A DNA stretch of 64,000 nucleotides, from positions 136,310 to 200,309 of the forward strand of contig NZ_JHWH01000010.1 of the NCBI RefSeq assembly GCF_000622145.1, in the 5' to 3' direction. The position numbers were made by a program, and so were the translations under genes. This stretch comes from Paracoccus yeei ATCC BAA-599 (GTDB lineage Bacteria; Pseudomonadota; Alphaproteobacteria; Rhodobacterales; Rhodobacteraceae). The notes under the pieces were generated by a model. It ran no database searches. It was not told where the DNA came from and worked only from the letters and a program-made list of their open reading frames with translations. Every line of letters starts with the position of its first letter. The stretch's first letter is position 1. Shown here in pieces: positions 55,893 through 64,000 of this stretch.

Positions 55893-57635
55893 ATGGCCCT
55901 GGCGCCGATGCGACACGACGGCCGAAACGAACTGCTTCAGGCGCGCGGCAACGCCTGGCATCTCTACGCCTTTGTCGGCGTGTTCTCGTTTGCCGTGAAC
56001 CTGCTGATGCTGACGGGCCCGCTGTTCATGATGCAGGTCTACGACCGCGTCCTGGCCTCGCGCTCGGTGGAAACGCTGACGGCGCTGTTCCTGCTGGTGG
56101 TGTTCCTGTTTCTGCTGATGGGCCTGCTGGACCTGGCGCGCAACCGCGTCATGGCCCGCGTCGCCGCCCGCTTCCAGGAACGGATGGAGGGGCGGGTGTT
56201 CACCGCCGCGCTGCAGGACGGCGGCGTCACCGGGTCCGAGGCGGTGGTCAAGGGCGGCATGCGCGATCTCGAGGCCGTGCAGCGCCTGATCGGCTCGCCC
56301 GTGCTGATGGCGCTGTTCGACCTGCCCTGGGCGCCCTTCTTCCTTGCGGCGGTCTTCCTGTTCCACTGGTTTTTGGGCGCGGTCGCGACAGCGGGCCTTC
56401 TGGTCCTGGTCGTGGCCACGCTGCTGAACCAGTGGATGGGCCGCGAATCGCTGCAAAAGGCCAGCATCGCCGCGCAATCGGCCGAACGCATGTCCGACCT
56501 TTACCGCGAGGAAGGCGAACTCATCGGCTCGCTCGGGATGCGGCAGGCGGCCTTCCGGCGCTGGCAGGCCGCCCGCGGCACCGCGACCGAGGCCGCGATG
56601 CAGGGCCAGGACCGCGCCACCGGCTTCACCGTCTTTTCCCGCACCTTCCGCCTGTTCCTGCAAAGCGCGCTTCTGGCCGCCGGCGCCTGGCTGGTGCTGC
56701 GCCAGGAGGTGACGCCGGGCGCGATGATCGCCTCCTCCATCCTGATGGGCCGCGCGCTCGCGCCGATCGAACAGGTTGTGGGCGGCTGGTCCATCGTCCA
56801 GCGCGCCCAGGACGGCTGGAAGCGGCTGGGCGACCTGCTGTCGCGCCGCCCGCCCAGCCCCGCCCGCACCCCCCTGCCCCGGCCCCGCGCCCAGCTCGAG
56901 GTGCGCAACCTGACCGTGGTGCCGCCGGGCCAGACCGCGCCCACCCTGCGCGGCGTCAGCTTCGACCTGGGCCCCGGCCTTGCGCTGGGTGTCATCGGCC
57001 CCTCGGGCGCGGGCAAGACCACGCTCGCCCGCGCGCTGATCGGGGCCTGGCCGGTGGCCGGCGGCTCGATCCGGCTCGACGGGGCGACGCTCGACCAATA
57101 CGATCCCGACGTGCTGGGCGGCCTGGTCGGCTACCTGCCCCAGCAGGTGACGCTGTTCGACGGCACCATCGCCGAAAACATCGCCCGCCTCTCGCCCGAC
57201 CCGGATCCGCAGCGGATCGTCGCCGCCGCCACCGCCGCCGCCGCGCATCGCATGATCCTGGATCTGCCGCTGGGCTATGACACGCCCGTCAGCCACAGCG
57301 GCGGCCGGCTTTCGGGCGGGCAGATCCAGCGCATCGGCCTGGCGCGCGCGCTTTACGCCGACCCCGCGATCTTTGTCCTGGACGAGCCGAACTCAAACCT
57401 CGACAACGAAGGCTCGGCGGCGCTGAACCTGGCGATCCGCACCATCAAGGCGCGCGGCGGCGCGGTCATCATCATGGCCCACCGCCCCGCCGCGATCAGC
57501 GAATGCGAACTGCTTCTGGTGATGGAACAGGGCGTGCGCCGCGCCTTCGGCCCGCGCGACGAGGTGCTGCAGTCCGTGGTGCGCAACGCCGAACAGATCG
57601 CGCGGTCCAAGGGCCAGGGCGGAGGGGTGACATGA
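55893..57635 (+). CDS. type I secretion ABC transporter (PrtD-like)
   Basis: A 580-residue exporter half-molecule without an N-terminal peptidase domain. Membrane helices occupy residues ~20-310 ([37 protein letters not shown]). The ATPase has Walker [15 protein letters not shown], signature [15 protein letters not shown] and Walker [16 protein letters not shown], with [11 protein letters not shown] as switch. The motif [16 protein letters not shown] is characteristic of the PrtD/AprD type that moves RTX proteins. GGAAGG precedes the ATG, and the stop overlaps the HlyD-type gene start (ATGA). No RTX cargo is visible nearby. Confidence 0.92.
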   Translation: MALAPMRHDGRNELLQARGNAWHLYAFVGVFSFAVNLLMLTGPLFMMQVYDRVLASRSVETLTALFLLVVFLFLLMGLLDLARNRVMARVAARFQERMEGRVFTAALQDGGVTGSEAVVKGGMRDLEAVQRLIGSPVLMALFDLPWAPFFLAAVFLFHWFLGAVATAGLLVLVVATLLNQWMGRESLQKASIAAQSAERMSDLYREEGELIGSLGMRQAAFRRWQAARGTATEAAMQGQDRATGFTVFSRTFRLFLQSALLAAGAWLVLRQEVTPGAMIASSILMGRALAPIEQVVGGWSIVQRAQDGWKRLGDLLSRRPPSPARTPLPRPRAQLEVRNLTVVPPGQTAPTLRGVSFDLGPGLALGVIGPSGAGKTTLARALIGAWPVAGGSIRLDGATLDQYDPDVLGGLVGYLPQQVTLFDGTIAENIARLSPDPDPQRIVAAATAAAAHRMILDLPLGYDTPVSHSGGRLSGGQIQRIGLARALYADPAIFVLDEPNSNLDNEGSAALNLAIRTIKARGGAVIIMAHRPAAISECELLLVMEQGVRRAFGPRDEVLQSVVRNAEQIARSKGQGGGVT

Positions 57636-59032
57636 CCGACCTCAAACTCGCGCGCGCCGCCGTCGAAAAGCTGCCCCACGACCCGGCCGCGGCCCGTCCG
57701 GCGCCGCAGCCGGCGCCCCCCGCCGCCCCGCCGCCGGCGCGGCCGGAATGGTCGGCCCGGGGCGCCATCCTGCTGGGGCTCCTGTCGCTGGCCCTGCTGG
57801 TCGGCGGCTTCGGCCTCTGGTCCGTCGCCGCCCGCATCAGCGGCGCCGTGGTCGCCTCGGGCCAGGTCGAGGTCGAACAGCGCCGCCAGATCGTCCAGCA
57901 TCCCGACGGCGGCGTGGTCGCCGAAATCCTCGTGCACGAGGGCGAGACCGTCGCCGCCGGACAGCCGCTGATCCGGCTGGACGGGGCGCTTCTGGGCACC
58001 GAACTCGCCATCGTCGAGGGCCAGTATTTCGAGATCCTCGCCCGCCGCGGCCGGCTCGAGGCCGAGCGCTCCGACCGCACCGAAATCGTCTTCCCCGAGG
58101 AGCTGGTCGCCGCCTCCCGCACCCATCCCGACTATCGGGCGCTGATGGCGGGCCAGCAGGACCTGTTCCGCGCCCGCATGGACACGCTGAACCAGTCGCT
58201 CGGCCAGCTCGCCAAGCAGGCCGAACAGATCGGCTCGCAGATCAAGGGCATCGACGCCCAGAACGACGCCCTGCAAAAGCAGCGCGACTTCATCGCCCAG
58301 GAACTGCGCGACCAGCGCACGCTGCTCGACAAGGGCCTGGCCCAGGCGCCCCGCGTCCTGGCCCTGGAACGCGAGGCGGCGCGCCTCGACGGGCTCCTGG
58401 GCGAAACCACCGCCAGCCGTGCCCAGGCGGAAACGCAGCTTGCCGAGATCGACCTGTCGCGGCTGGAAAAATCAGCCGCCTATCGCGAACAGGCCGAAAC
58501 CGAGCTGCGTGACCTCGGCTACCGCGAACTGGAACTGGCCGAACGCCGCCGCGCGCTGACCGAACAGGTGGCCCGGCTGGAAATCCGCGCCCCGGTCGCG
58601 GGCGTGGTGCAGGAATCCCAGGTCACGACGCCGCGTTCGGTGATCCGGGCGGCGGACCCGATCCTTTACATCATCCCGCAGGACCGCCCGCTGGTGGTGG
58701 CCGCCCGCATCGCCACGATCAACATCGACGAGGTGCATCCGGGCCAGCAGGTGGTGCTGCGGTTCTCGTCCTTCTCGTCGCGCACGACGCCGGAAATCGA
58801 CGGCGTGCTCAGCCGCGTCTCGGCCGACACGCTCGTCGACCAGGCGACCCATGTGCCCTATTACCGGGCCGAGGTGACGATCCCGCCCGAACAGATCGCC
58901 AAGCTCAAGGGCCTCGACCTGGTGCCCGGCATGCCGGTCGAGGTCTATGTCCAGACCGGCGAACGCAGCCCGCTGGCCTATCTGATGAAGCCGCTCAGCG
59001 ACTACTTCACCCGCGCCTTCCGGGAAAACTGA
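57632..59032 (+). CDS. type I secretion membrane fusion protein (HlyD-like)
   Basis: A 466-residue adaptor. A Pro/Ala-rich cytoplasmic start is followed by one membrane helix ([19 protein letters not shown]), a barrel-sandwich lipoyl-like start ([20 protein letters not shown]), a long coiled coil (residues ~160-310) and the returning beta part ([17 protein letters not shown], then the C-terminal [14 protein letters not shown]). It bridges the ABC transporter to an outer-membrane TolC channel, which is not encoded here. It overlaps the ABC gene by four bases. Confidence 0.93.
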   Translation: MTDLKLARAAVEKLPHDPAAARPAPQPAPPAAPPPARPEWSARGAILLGLLSLALLVGGFGLWSVAARISGAVVASGQVEVEQRRQIVQHPDGGVVAEILVHEGETVAAGQPLIRLDGALLGTELAIVEGQYFEILARRGRLEAERSDRTEIVFPEELVAASRTHPDYRALMAGQQDLFRARMDTLNQSLGQLAKQAEQIGSQIKGIDAQNDALQKQRDFIAQELRDQRTLLDKGLAQAPRVLALEREAARLDGLLGETTASRAQAETQLAEIDLSRLEKSAAYREQAETELRDLGYRELELAERRRALTEQVARLEIRAPVAGVVQESQVTTPRSVIRAADPILYIIPQDRPLVVAARIATINIDEVHPGQQVVLRFSSFSSRTTPEIDGVLSRVSADTLVDQATHVPYYRAEVTIPPEQIAKLKGLDLVPGMPVEVYVQTGERSPLAYLMKPLSDYFTRAFREN

Positions 59033-59063
59033 CGGCGGGCGACGTTCGATCCGCCCCAGGCTT

Positions 59064-59124
59064 CTTTCTTGTCGAAATATCCCGGGGGAACGCGCCCGCC
59101 GGGCGCGTGGGGGCAGAGCCCCCG
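59064..59124. repeat. intergenic CTTTCTTGTC-type repeat, copy B
   Basis: CTTTCTTGTCGAAATATCCC, then CGCGCCCGCCGGGCGCG and GGGGGCAGAGCCCCC, two nested hairpins. It is nearly identical to the copy at 63646 and shares its first block with that at 40491. It lies between the HlyD-like gene and argF. Confidence 0.8.
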
Positions 59125-59189
59125 CCACCCTCGGCCGCCTGCCACACGGGCAGGCACCAGCGCAAGCGGTCCCGGCCCGACGGCCGCCC

Positions 59190-60116
59190 TCAGACCCCCA
59201 GGCACCAGCGCATGACGGCCTTCTGCGCGTGCAGCCGGTTCTCGGCCTCGTCGAAGATGACCGAATTCGGCCCATCCATTACCGCGCTCGTCACCTCGTC
59301 GTCGCGATGCGCGGGCAGGCAGTGCATGAACAGCGCATCGGGCTTGGCCCGCGCCATCAGCGCCTCGTTGACCTGATAGCCGCGCAGCTGGTTGTGGCGC
59401 CGCTCGCGCGCCGACTGCGGGTCGTGCATCGACACCCAGGTGTCGGTGACCACCAGGTCCGCCCCCTCGACCGCCTTCATCGGATCGCGCTCGATGGCGA
59501 CGGTCACGCCCTGCGCCCGGGCAAAGGCCACGGCCTCGGGCTCGGGGTCCAGGGTCGAAGGTCCGGTGAAGGTGAAGTCATAGCCGAACTGCCCCGCCGC
59601 ATGGATCATCGAGGCGCAGACGTTGTTGCCGTCCCCCGACCACACCACCTTGCGGCCCGCGATCGGGCCGCGATGCTCCTCGAAGGTCATCACGTCGGCC
59701 ATGATCTGGCAGGGATGGGTGCGGTTCGTCAGCCCGTTGATGACCGGCACGCTGGCGTATTCCGCCATCTCCAGCAGCGTCGCCTCCTCGAAGGTGCGGA
59801 TCATGATCAGGTCGACATAGCGCGACAGCACCCGGGCGGTGTCGGCGATGGTCTCGCCATGGCCCAGCTGCATCTCCTTGCCCGACAGCACCATGGTCGA
59901 GCCGCCCATCTGCCGCACCCCCAGGTCGAAGCTGACCCGCGTCCGCGTCGAGGGCTTCTCGAAGATCAGCGCCACCATCCGGTTCTTCAGCGCCAGGTCC
60001 GCGTCCAGCGCGCCCCGGGGCTGGCCCGCGCGGGCGTCCTTCATCCGGCGGGCGCTGTCGATCATGCCCCGCAAGGCGGCCTTGTCGGTCAGATGGATGT
60101 CAAGGAAACTGTTCAT
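59190..60116 (-). CDS. argF: ornithine carbamoyltransferase
   Basis: A 308-residue enzyme forming citrulline from ornithine and carbamoyl phosphate. The carbamoyl-phosphate loop is [13 protein letters not shown] near residue 55, with [30 protein letters not shown] and the ornithine-site [12 protein letters not shown]. The start [11 protein letters not shown] was chosen; a GTG two codons earlier is possible. It follows argD by 90 bases on the same strand. Confidence 0.96.
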   Translation of the reverse strand: MNSFLDIHLTDKAALRGMIDSARRMKDARAGQPRGALDADLALKNRMVALIFEKPSTRTRVSFDLGVRQMGGSTMVLSGKEMQLGHGETIADTARVLSRYVDLIMIRTFEEATLLEMAEYASVPVINGLTNRTHPCQIMADVMTFEEHRGPIAGRKVVWSGDGNNVCASMIHAAGQFGYDFTFTGPSTLDPEPEAVAFARAQGVTVAIERDPMKAVEGADLVVTDTWVSMHDPQSARERRHNQLRGYQVNEALMARAKPDALFMHCLPAHRDDEVTSAVMDGPNSVIFDEAENRLHAQKAVMRWCLGV

Positions 60117-60206
60117 TGTCACTGTCTTTCGATGCTTGCGGCCAGCAAGCCGCGTCGCCGGCGCAAGGTCAAGGCCCCGCGCCGGCCTTTCCGCCCCGGA
60201 AAGCCG

Positions 60207-61373
60207 CTATTCCAGCCGGCCGGCGGCCCGGTCCAGCCGCTGGACGGCCTCGGCGATCTCCGCGTCGGTGATGGTCAGGGGCGGCAGCAGGCGCAGCACG
60301 CCGTCGCCCGCCGGCACCGTCAGGATGTGCTCGGCATAGCCCGCCTTGACCAGGTCGGCCGGCGCCACCTTGCACTTCAGCCCCAGCATCAGCCCCTGGC
60401 CGCGCACTGACTCGAAGACCTCGGGATGGGCTGCGACCAGCGCCTCCAGCTTCTGGCGCAGCAGCCCCGCCTTGCGGTTCACCTCGGACAGGAAGGCCGG
60501 GTCGGCGACGATCTCCATCACGCGCGCGCCCACCGCGCAGGCCAGCGGGTTGCCGCCATAGGTCGAGCCATGCGTGCCCGCCGCCATGCCCGCGGCCGCG
60601 GCCTCGGTCGCCAGCACCGCGCCCAGCGGAAAGCCGCCGCCGATGCCCTTGGCCACCATCATGATGTCGGGGGTGACACCCGCCCATTCATGCGCGAACA
60701 GCTTGCCCGTCCGGCCCATGCCGGACTGCACCTCGTCCAGGATCAGCAGCGCCCCGGTCCGGTCGCACAACGCGCGCACCCGCCGCAGGTCGGCGTCGGG
60801 CAGCGGCCGGATGCCGCCCTCGCCCTGCACCGGCTCCAGCATGACGGCGGCGGTGCGCGGGCCGATCGCCGCCTCCAGCGCATCCATGTCGCCCCAGGGC
60901 AGGTGGACAAAGCCCGGCATCAGCGGCCCGAACCCCTTGACCATCTTCTCCCCGCCCGAGGCGGCGATGGCCCCGGTCGAACGGCCGTGGAACGCCCCCT
61001 CGAAGGTCAGGATCTCGCTGCGGTCCTCACCCTTCTCGGACCAGTACTTGCGCGCCATCTTGATCGCCAGCTCCGCGGCCTCGGTGCCGGAATTGGTGAC
61101 GAAGACGGTGTCGGCGAAGGTATGGGCGACCAGCAGGTCGGCCAGCCGCTCCTGCTCGGGGATCTGGTACAGGTTCGAGACATGCCAGATCCGCCCCGCC
61201 TGTTCGGTCAGCGCGGCGACCAGGGCGGGGTTCGCATGGCCCAGCGCATTGACCGCGATGCCCGCGCCCAGGTCCAGGTATCGCGTGCCGTCCGTGGCGA
61301 TGGCCCAGGCACCCTCGCCGCGCTCAAAGGCGATGGGCGCGCGGTTGTAGGTCGGCAGGACGTGCGAAATCAT
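60207..61373 (-). CDS. argD: acetylornithine aminotransferase
   Basis: A 388-residue fold-I PLP aminotransferase acting on N-acetylornithine (and often succinyl-diaminopimelate). It begins [18 protein letters not shown]; the PLP lysine lies in [15 protein letters not shown], with [31 protein letters not shown] and [14 protein letters not shown]. Order argD-argF on one strand is the usual alphaproteobacterial arginine pair. Confidence 0.96.
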   Translation of the reverse strand: MISHVLPTYNRAPIAFERGEGAWAIATDGTRYLDLGAGIAVNALGHANPALVAALTEQAGRIWHVSNLYQIPEQERLADLLVAHTFADTVFVTNSGTEAAELAIKMARKYWSEKGEDRSEILTFEGAFHGRSTGAIAASGGEKMVKGFGPLMPGFVHLPWGDMDALEAAIGPRTAAVMLEPVQGEGGIRPLPDADLRRVRALCDRTGALLILDEVQSGMGRTGKLFAHEWAGVTPDIMMVAKGIGGGFPLGAVLATEAAAAGMAAGTHGSTYGGNPLACAVGARVMEIVADPAFLSEVNRKAGLLRQKLEALVAAHPEVFESVRGQGLMLGLKCKVAPADLVKAGYAEHILTVPAGDGVLRLLPPLTITDAEIAEAVQRLDRAAGRLE

Positions 61374-61535
61374 GGGATTGTCCTCGCGGAATGCCGCGGC
61401 AAGGCGGCGCAGGTTGACAGGAAGAAGGGCAGGCAGGATCGGACGTCGAACGGGTCAACGTCGGGGACGGGCAATCTGGGCGGTCCGAACGATCATGGCC
61501 GCCAGATAGCGCGAAACCGCCCCCGGCGCAAGGTT

Positions 61536-62357
61536 TCAGGCCTTCATGCGATAGCCGCGGTCCAGCCAGCGCCAGGCCAGCGCCAGGACCAGCGCCACGG
61601 CAAGCCCGCAGACCAGAAGCCCGCGCAGCGCCGGCGCGTCCGACACGCCCGCAAAGCCGTAGCGCGCCCCGTCGATCAGATAGAAGATCGGGTTCCAGTG
61701 CGCCAGCGTGCGGAACGGCTCGGGCAGGGCCTGCACCGAATAGAAGGTGCCCGACAGGAAGGACAGCGGCGTCACGATGAAATTGGTGATCGCGGCCATG
61801 TGGTCGAACTTCTGCGCGACGATCCCGCCCAGCAGGCCCAGCCCCCCCATCAGAAGCGCCCCCAGCACGACGAAGGCCAGCGCCCAGGCCGGATGCGCGA
61901 TCCCCTGGCCGATGACCAGCGCCATGCCCAGGCCGATGGCCCCCGCCACGATCAGCGCGCGCACCAGCGCCCCCGCCAGATAGCCGGCCAGGATCTCGCC
62001 CGCCGACAGGGGCGGCATCAGCGTGTCGACGATATTCCCCTGCATCTTGGCCGAGATGATGCTCGACGAGGTGTTGGCGAAGGCGTTCTGGATCACCGTC
62101 ATCATCAGGATGCCCGGCCCCAGGAAGGCCAGATAGGGCAGGCCCATGACCTCGCCCCGGTTCTGGCCCAACGCCAGGGCAAAGACCACCACGAACAGCG
62201 CCGAGGTCATCAGCGGCGCAAAGATGGTCTGCTGCCAGACGTTCATGAAGCGCATGATCTCGCGCCGCGCCAGGGTATGAAGCCCCAGCCAGTTCACGCG
62301 GCCGAACCGGCGCACGCCCATCTGGCGAAATCCTGGAATCGTCGGGTCGGGTTGCAT
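61536..62357 (-). CDS. ABC-2 type permease without adjacent ATPase
   Basis: A 273-residue ABC-2 permease with six hydrophobic segments (FAPLMTSALFVVVFALALG, LALVLALAWRWLDRG at the end) and the family region FIVTPLSFLSGTFYSVQALP followed by HWNPIFYLIDGARYGF. AAGGAGC lies before the ATG of MQPDPTIPGF. It is a separate, diverged relative of the permease at 34251. No ATPase gene flanks it: argD is downstream and gcrA is divergent, so its partner is encoded elsewhere. The 162-base gap to argD shows nothing recognisable. Confidence 0.9.
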   Translation of the reverse strand: MQPDPTIPGFRQMGVRRFGRVNWLGLHTLARREIMRFMNVWQQTIFAPLMTSALFVVVFALALGQNRGEVMGLPYLAFLGPGILMMTVIQNAFANTSSSIISAKMQGNIVDTLMPPLSAGEILAGYLAGALVRALIVAGAIGLGMALVIGQGIAHPAWALAFVVLGALLMGGLGLLGGIVAQKFDHMAAITNFIVTPLSFLSGTFYSVQALPEPFRTLAHWNPIFYLIDGARYGFAGVSDAPALRGLLVCGLAVALVLALAWRWLDRGYRMKA

Positions 62358-62500
62358 CGGCGCTCCTTGAATTTGCGGGTTCGTGCGGGTAAATCTGGCT
62401 ATCCCCATTCCCGGACCCCGGTTCTAAGGCGGGGTCCCGCGGAATTGAAGACACGAACAGATGTGCACCGGCGACCGTCGCGGTGCAGGAAAGGCAAGCC

Positions 62501-63154
<654 letters not shown>

Positions 63155-63161
63155 CCCGGGC

Positions 63162-63641
63162 GTGACCGCCGGACCACAGGACGCCAGACCAAGGGACGCC
63201 GCCGCCCGCCCGGTGCTGGCGGCGCTGGCCGTCCTCATCGACCACGATCCCGATCATGGGCCGCGCGTCCTCCTGGTCCAGCGCCGCAACCCGCCCGACG
63301 CCGGGCTCTGGGGCTTTCCGGGCGGCCATGTCGAACCGGGCGAGACGGCGCTGGCCGCCGCCGCCCGCGAACTCCATGAGGAAACCGGCCTGACGGCCCG
63401 CCCCCTGTGCTACATCGACAATATCGATGTGATCGAACGCGGCGCGGATGGCGCGCTGCGCTTCCATTTCCTGCTCGCGGCGGTGCTTTGCGAACCCCTG
63501 GGCCCGGACCGCGCCCCGCTCGCCGCCGACGACGCGCTCGACGCCGCCTGGGTCCCGCTGGCCGACCTGCGCGCCGGCCGCCTGCCGCTCAGCGCCCGGG
63601 TCCTCGCCACGCTCGACCGCGCGCTGGCCCGCCGCCCCTGA
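63162..63641 (+). CDS. Nudix hydrolase
   Basis: A 159-residue Nudix pyrophosphohydrolase. The Nudix box is complete: GGHVEPGETALAAAARELHE followed by ETGL. LVQRRNPPDAGLWGFPGG precedes it. Substrate unknown; such single-domain enzymes clear oxidised nucleotides or ADP-ribose-type compounds. The start is GTG, 7 bases after gcrA, so the two are probably co-transcribed. Confidence 0.92.
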   Translation: MTAGPQDARPRDAAARPVLAALAVLIDHDPDHGPRVLLVQRRNPPDAGLWGFPGGHVEPGETALAAAARELHEETGLTARPLCYIDNIDVIERGADGALRFHFLLAAVLCEPLGPDRAPLAADDALDAAWVPLADLRAGRLPLSARVLATLDRALARRP

Positions 63642-63645
63642 TATT

Positions 63646-63705
63646 CTTTCTTGCCCAAATATCCCGGGGGGACGCGCCCGGCGGGCGCGTGGGGGCAGAG
63701 CCCCC
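63646..63705. repeat. intergenic CTTTCTTGTC-type repeat, copy C
   Basis: CTTTCTTGCCCAAATATCCC, then a hairpin CGCGCCCGGCGGGCGCG and GGGGGCAGAGCCCCC. It starts 4 bases after the Nudix stop and matches copy B almost base for base over 60 bases. Confidence 0.8.
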
Positions 63706-63739
63706 TCTACCGCCCCCGATGCCATCCCGTCCGACACCC

Positions 63740-63772
63740 GGTGTACGCACCGTGTACGCGCGGTGCACGCGG
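63740..63772 (+). repeat. three tandem 11-bp iterons (NGTGYACGCNC type)
   Basis: Consecutive 11-mers GGTGTACGCAC, CGTGTACGCGC, GGTGCACGCGG. The 16-base core GTGTACGCGCGGTGCA is shared exactly with the array at 25337-25380. It lies in the 277-base gap between the Nudix gene and metG. The rest of this gap (63773-63918) shows no clear feature besides the metG ribosome-binding site. Confidence 0.6.
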
Positions 63773-63918
63773 GTCACCCCCCGAAACCCCATGTTTTCCC
63801 GGGCTTTCGGCCCCTTTGCCCGCGCCCCGTTGCGCGGCCAGGCCCTGCAACGCCCGCAGGACTTTCCAAGCCGCCCCATCGCGGCTAGACAGGGCGCCGA
63901 CCCCTTAGGACGCAACGC

Positions 63919-64000
63919 ATGGCCCGGCATCTCATCACCTCGGCGATCCCCTACATCAACGGGATCAAGCACCTCGGCAACCTGGTCGGCTCGCAGCTTC
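63919..64000 (+). CDS. metG: methionyl-tRNA synthetase, N-terminal start
   Basis: The first 27 codons of MetG run off the window end. [20 protein letters not shown] is the start of the Rossmann fold with the class I HIGH-type motif as HLGN, followed by LVGSQL. TAGGACG precedes the ATG. The rest of the gene is not seen. Confidence 0.9.
   Translation, partial: MARHLITSAIPYINGIKHLGNLVGSQL

Noticed and set aside
63740..63772. The 11-bp iterons as a plasmid or chromosomal origin
   Set aside because: No replication initiator, parAB or DnaA-box cluster is nearby, and the same motif is present in another ordinary gap at 25.3 kb.
63773..63918. A T-box or riboswitch leader for metG
   Set aside because: No specifier/antiterminator pattern or conserved aptamer motif is visible, and T-boxes are not expected in alphaproteobacteria.

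Overview
The window reads as the chromosome of a high-GC alphaproteobacterium of the family Rhodobacteraceae, most likely Paracoccus or a close relative. The evidence is the very high GC with strong third-position GC, a GcrA cell-cycle regulator, the Mic60 / HemY-like / hemD cluster beside tsaD-gpsA, argH-lipoprotein-lysA next to a DUF4175 (TIGR02302) gene, phaA-phaB for polyhydroxybutyrate, and three copies of an intergenic repeat built on CTTTCTTGTCNAAATATCCC. The genus is an inference; there is no rRNA gene to settle it. Almost all of the sequence is ordinary core genome, with gaps of only a few dozen bases between genes.

Positions 1-10616 are a catabolic and transport block. On the minus strand, an N-carbamoylsarcosine amidase-like gene is followed by hyuA and the start of hyuB (ATP-dependent hydantoinase). 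A divergent LysR gene faces it. A second, convergent LysR gene faces a five-gene plus-strand operon: a periplasmic binding protein with a Tat-type signal, two permeases and an ATPase of the polyamine/opine class, and an unusual M19 dipeptidase. The enzymes fit N-methylhydantoin (creatinine) breakdown to sarcosine; the transporter substrate is inferred only. Positions 10617-13390 are accessory DNA: an IS110-family (IS1111-type) element with visible subterminal inverted repeats and a non-coding tail that probably encodes its guide (bridge/seek) RNA, a prophage fragment cut off by that element, and tRNA-Thr(CGT).

From 13.4 to 25.3 kb come the HemY-like, Mic60 and HemD genes (minus), then tsaD-gpsA-YciI-EVE-ABC exporter (plus, with mostly overlapping ends), a CAP-domain protein, a Kbp-like BON/LysM protein and an acyl-CoA synthetase. 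From 25.3 to 44.8 kb are a GT61-type glycosyltransferase, a Fic remnant, ettA, a sulfotransferase, a zinc-ribbon membrane protein divergent from ftsE-ftsX-plsC, an ABC-2 exporter pair, small genes including a cold-shock protein, rimO, a DUF4175 gene, and the argH-lipoprotein-DUF2834-lysA overlapping operon with tlpA and tag. From 44.8 to 64 kb are an EAL phosphodiesterase, phaA-phaB, a DUF465/TrmN6/DUF2007 set, a polyprenyl diphosphate synthase, amt with an NtrC-like site, a class A penicillin-binding protein, mlaA-mlaC, a type I secretion ABC/HlyD pair, argD-argF, an unpaired ABC-2 permease, gcrA, a Nudix gene and the start of metG.

The signals most worth a second look are the IS1111-type element with its candidate guide RNA and 9-base match to its own flank, the M19 protein lacking half of its expected metal ligands, a pair of palindromic repeats at 13.0 and 26.9 kb, 11-bp iterated GTGTAC/GTGCAC arrays at 25.3 and 63.7 kb, and hairpins placed between co-oriented pathway genes (csh/hyuA and phaA/phaB).
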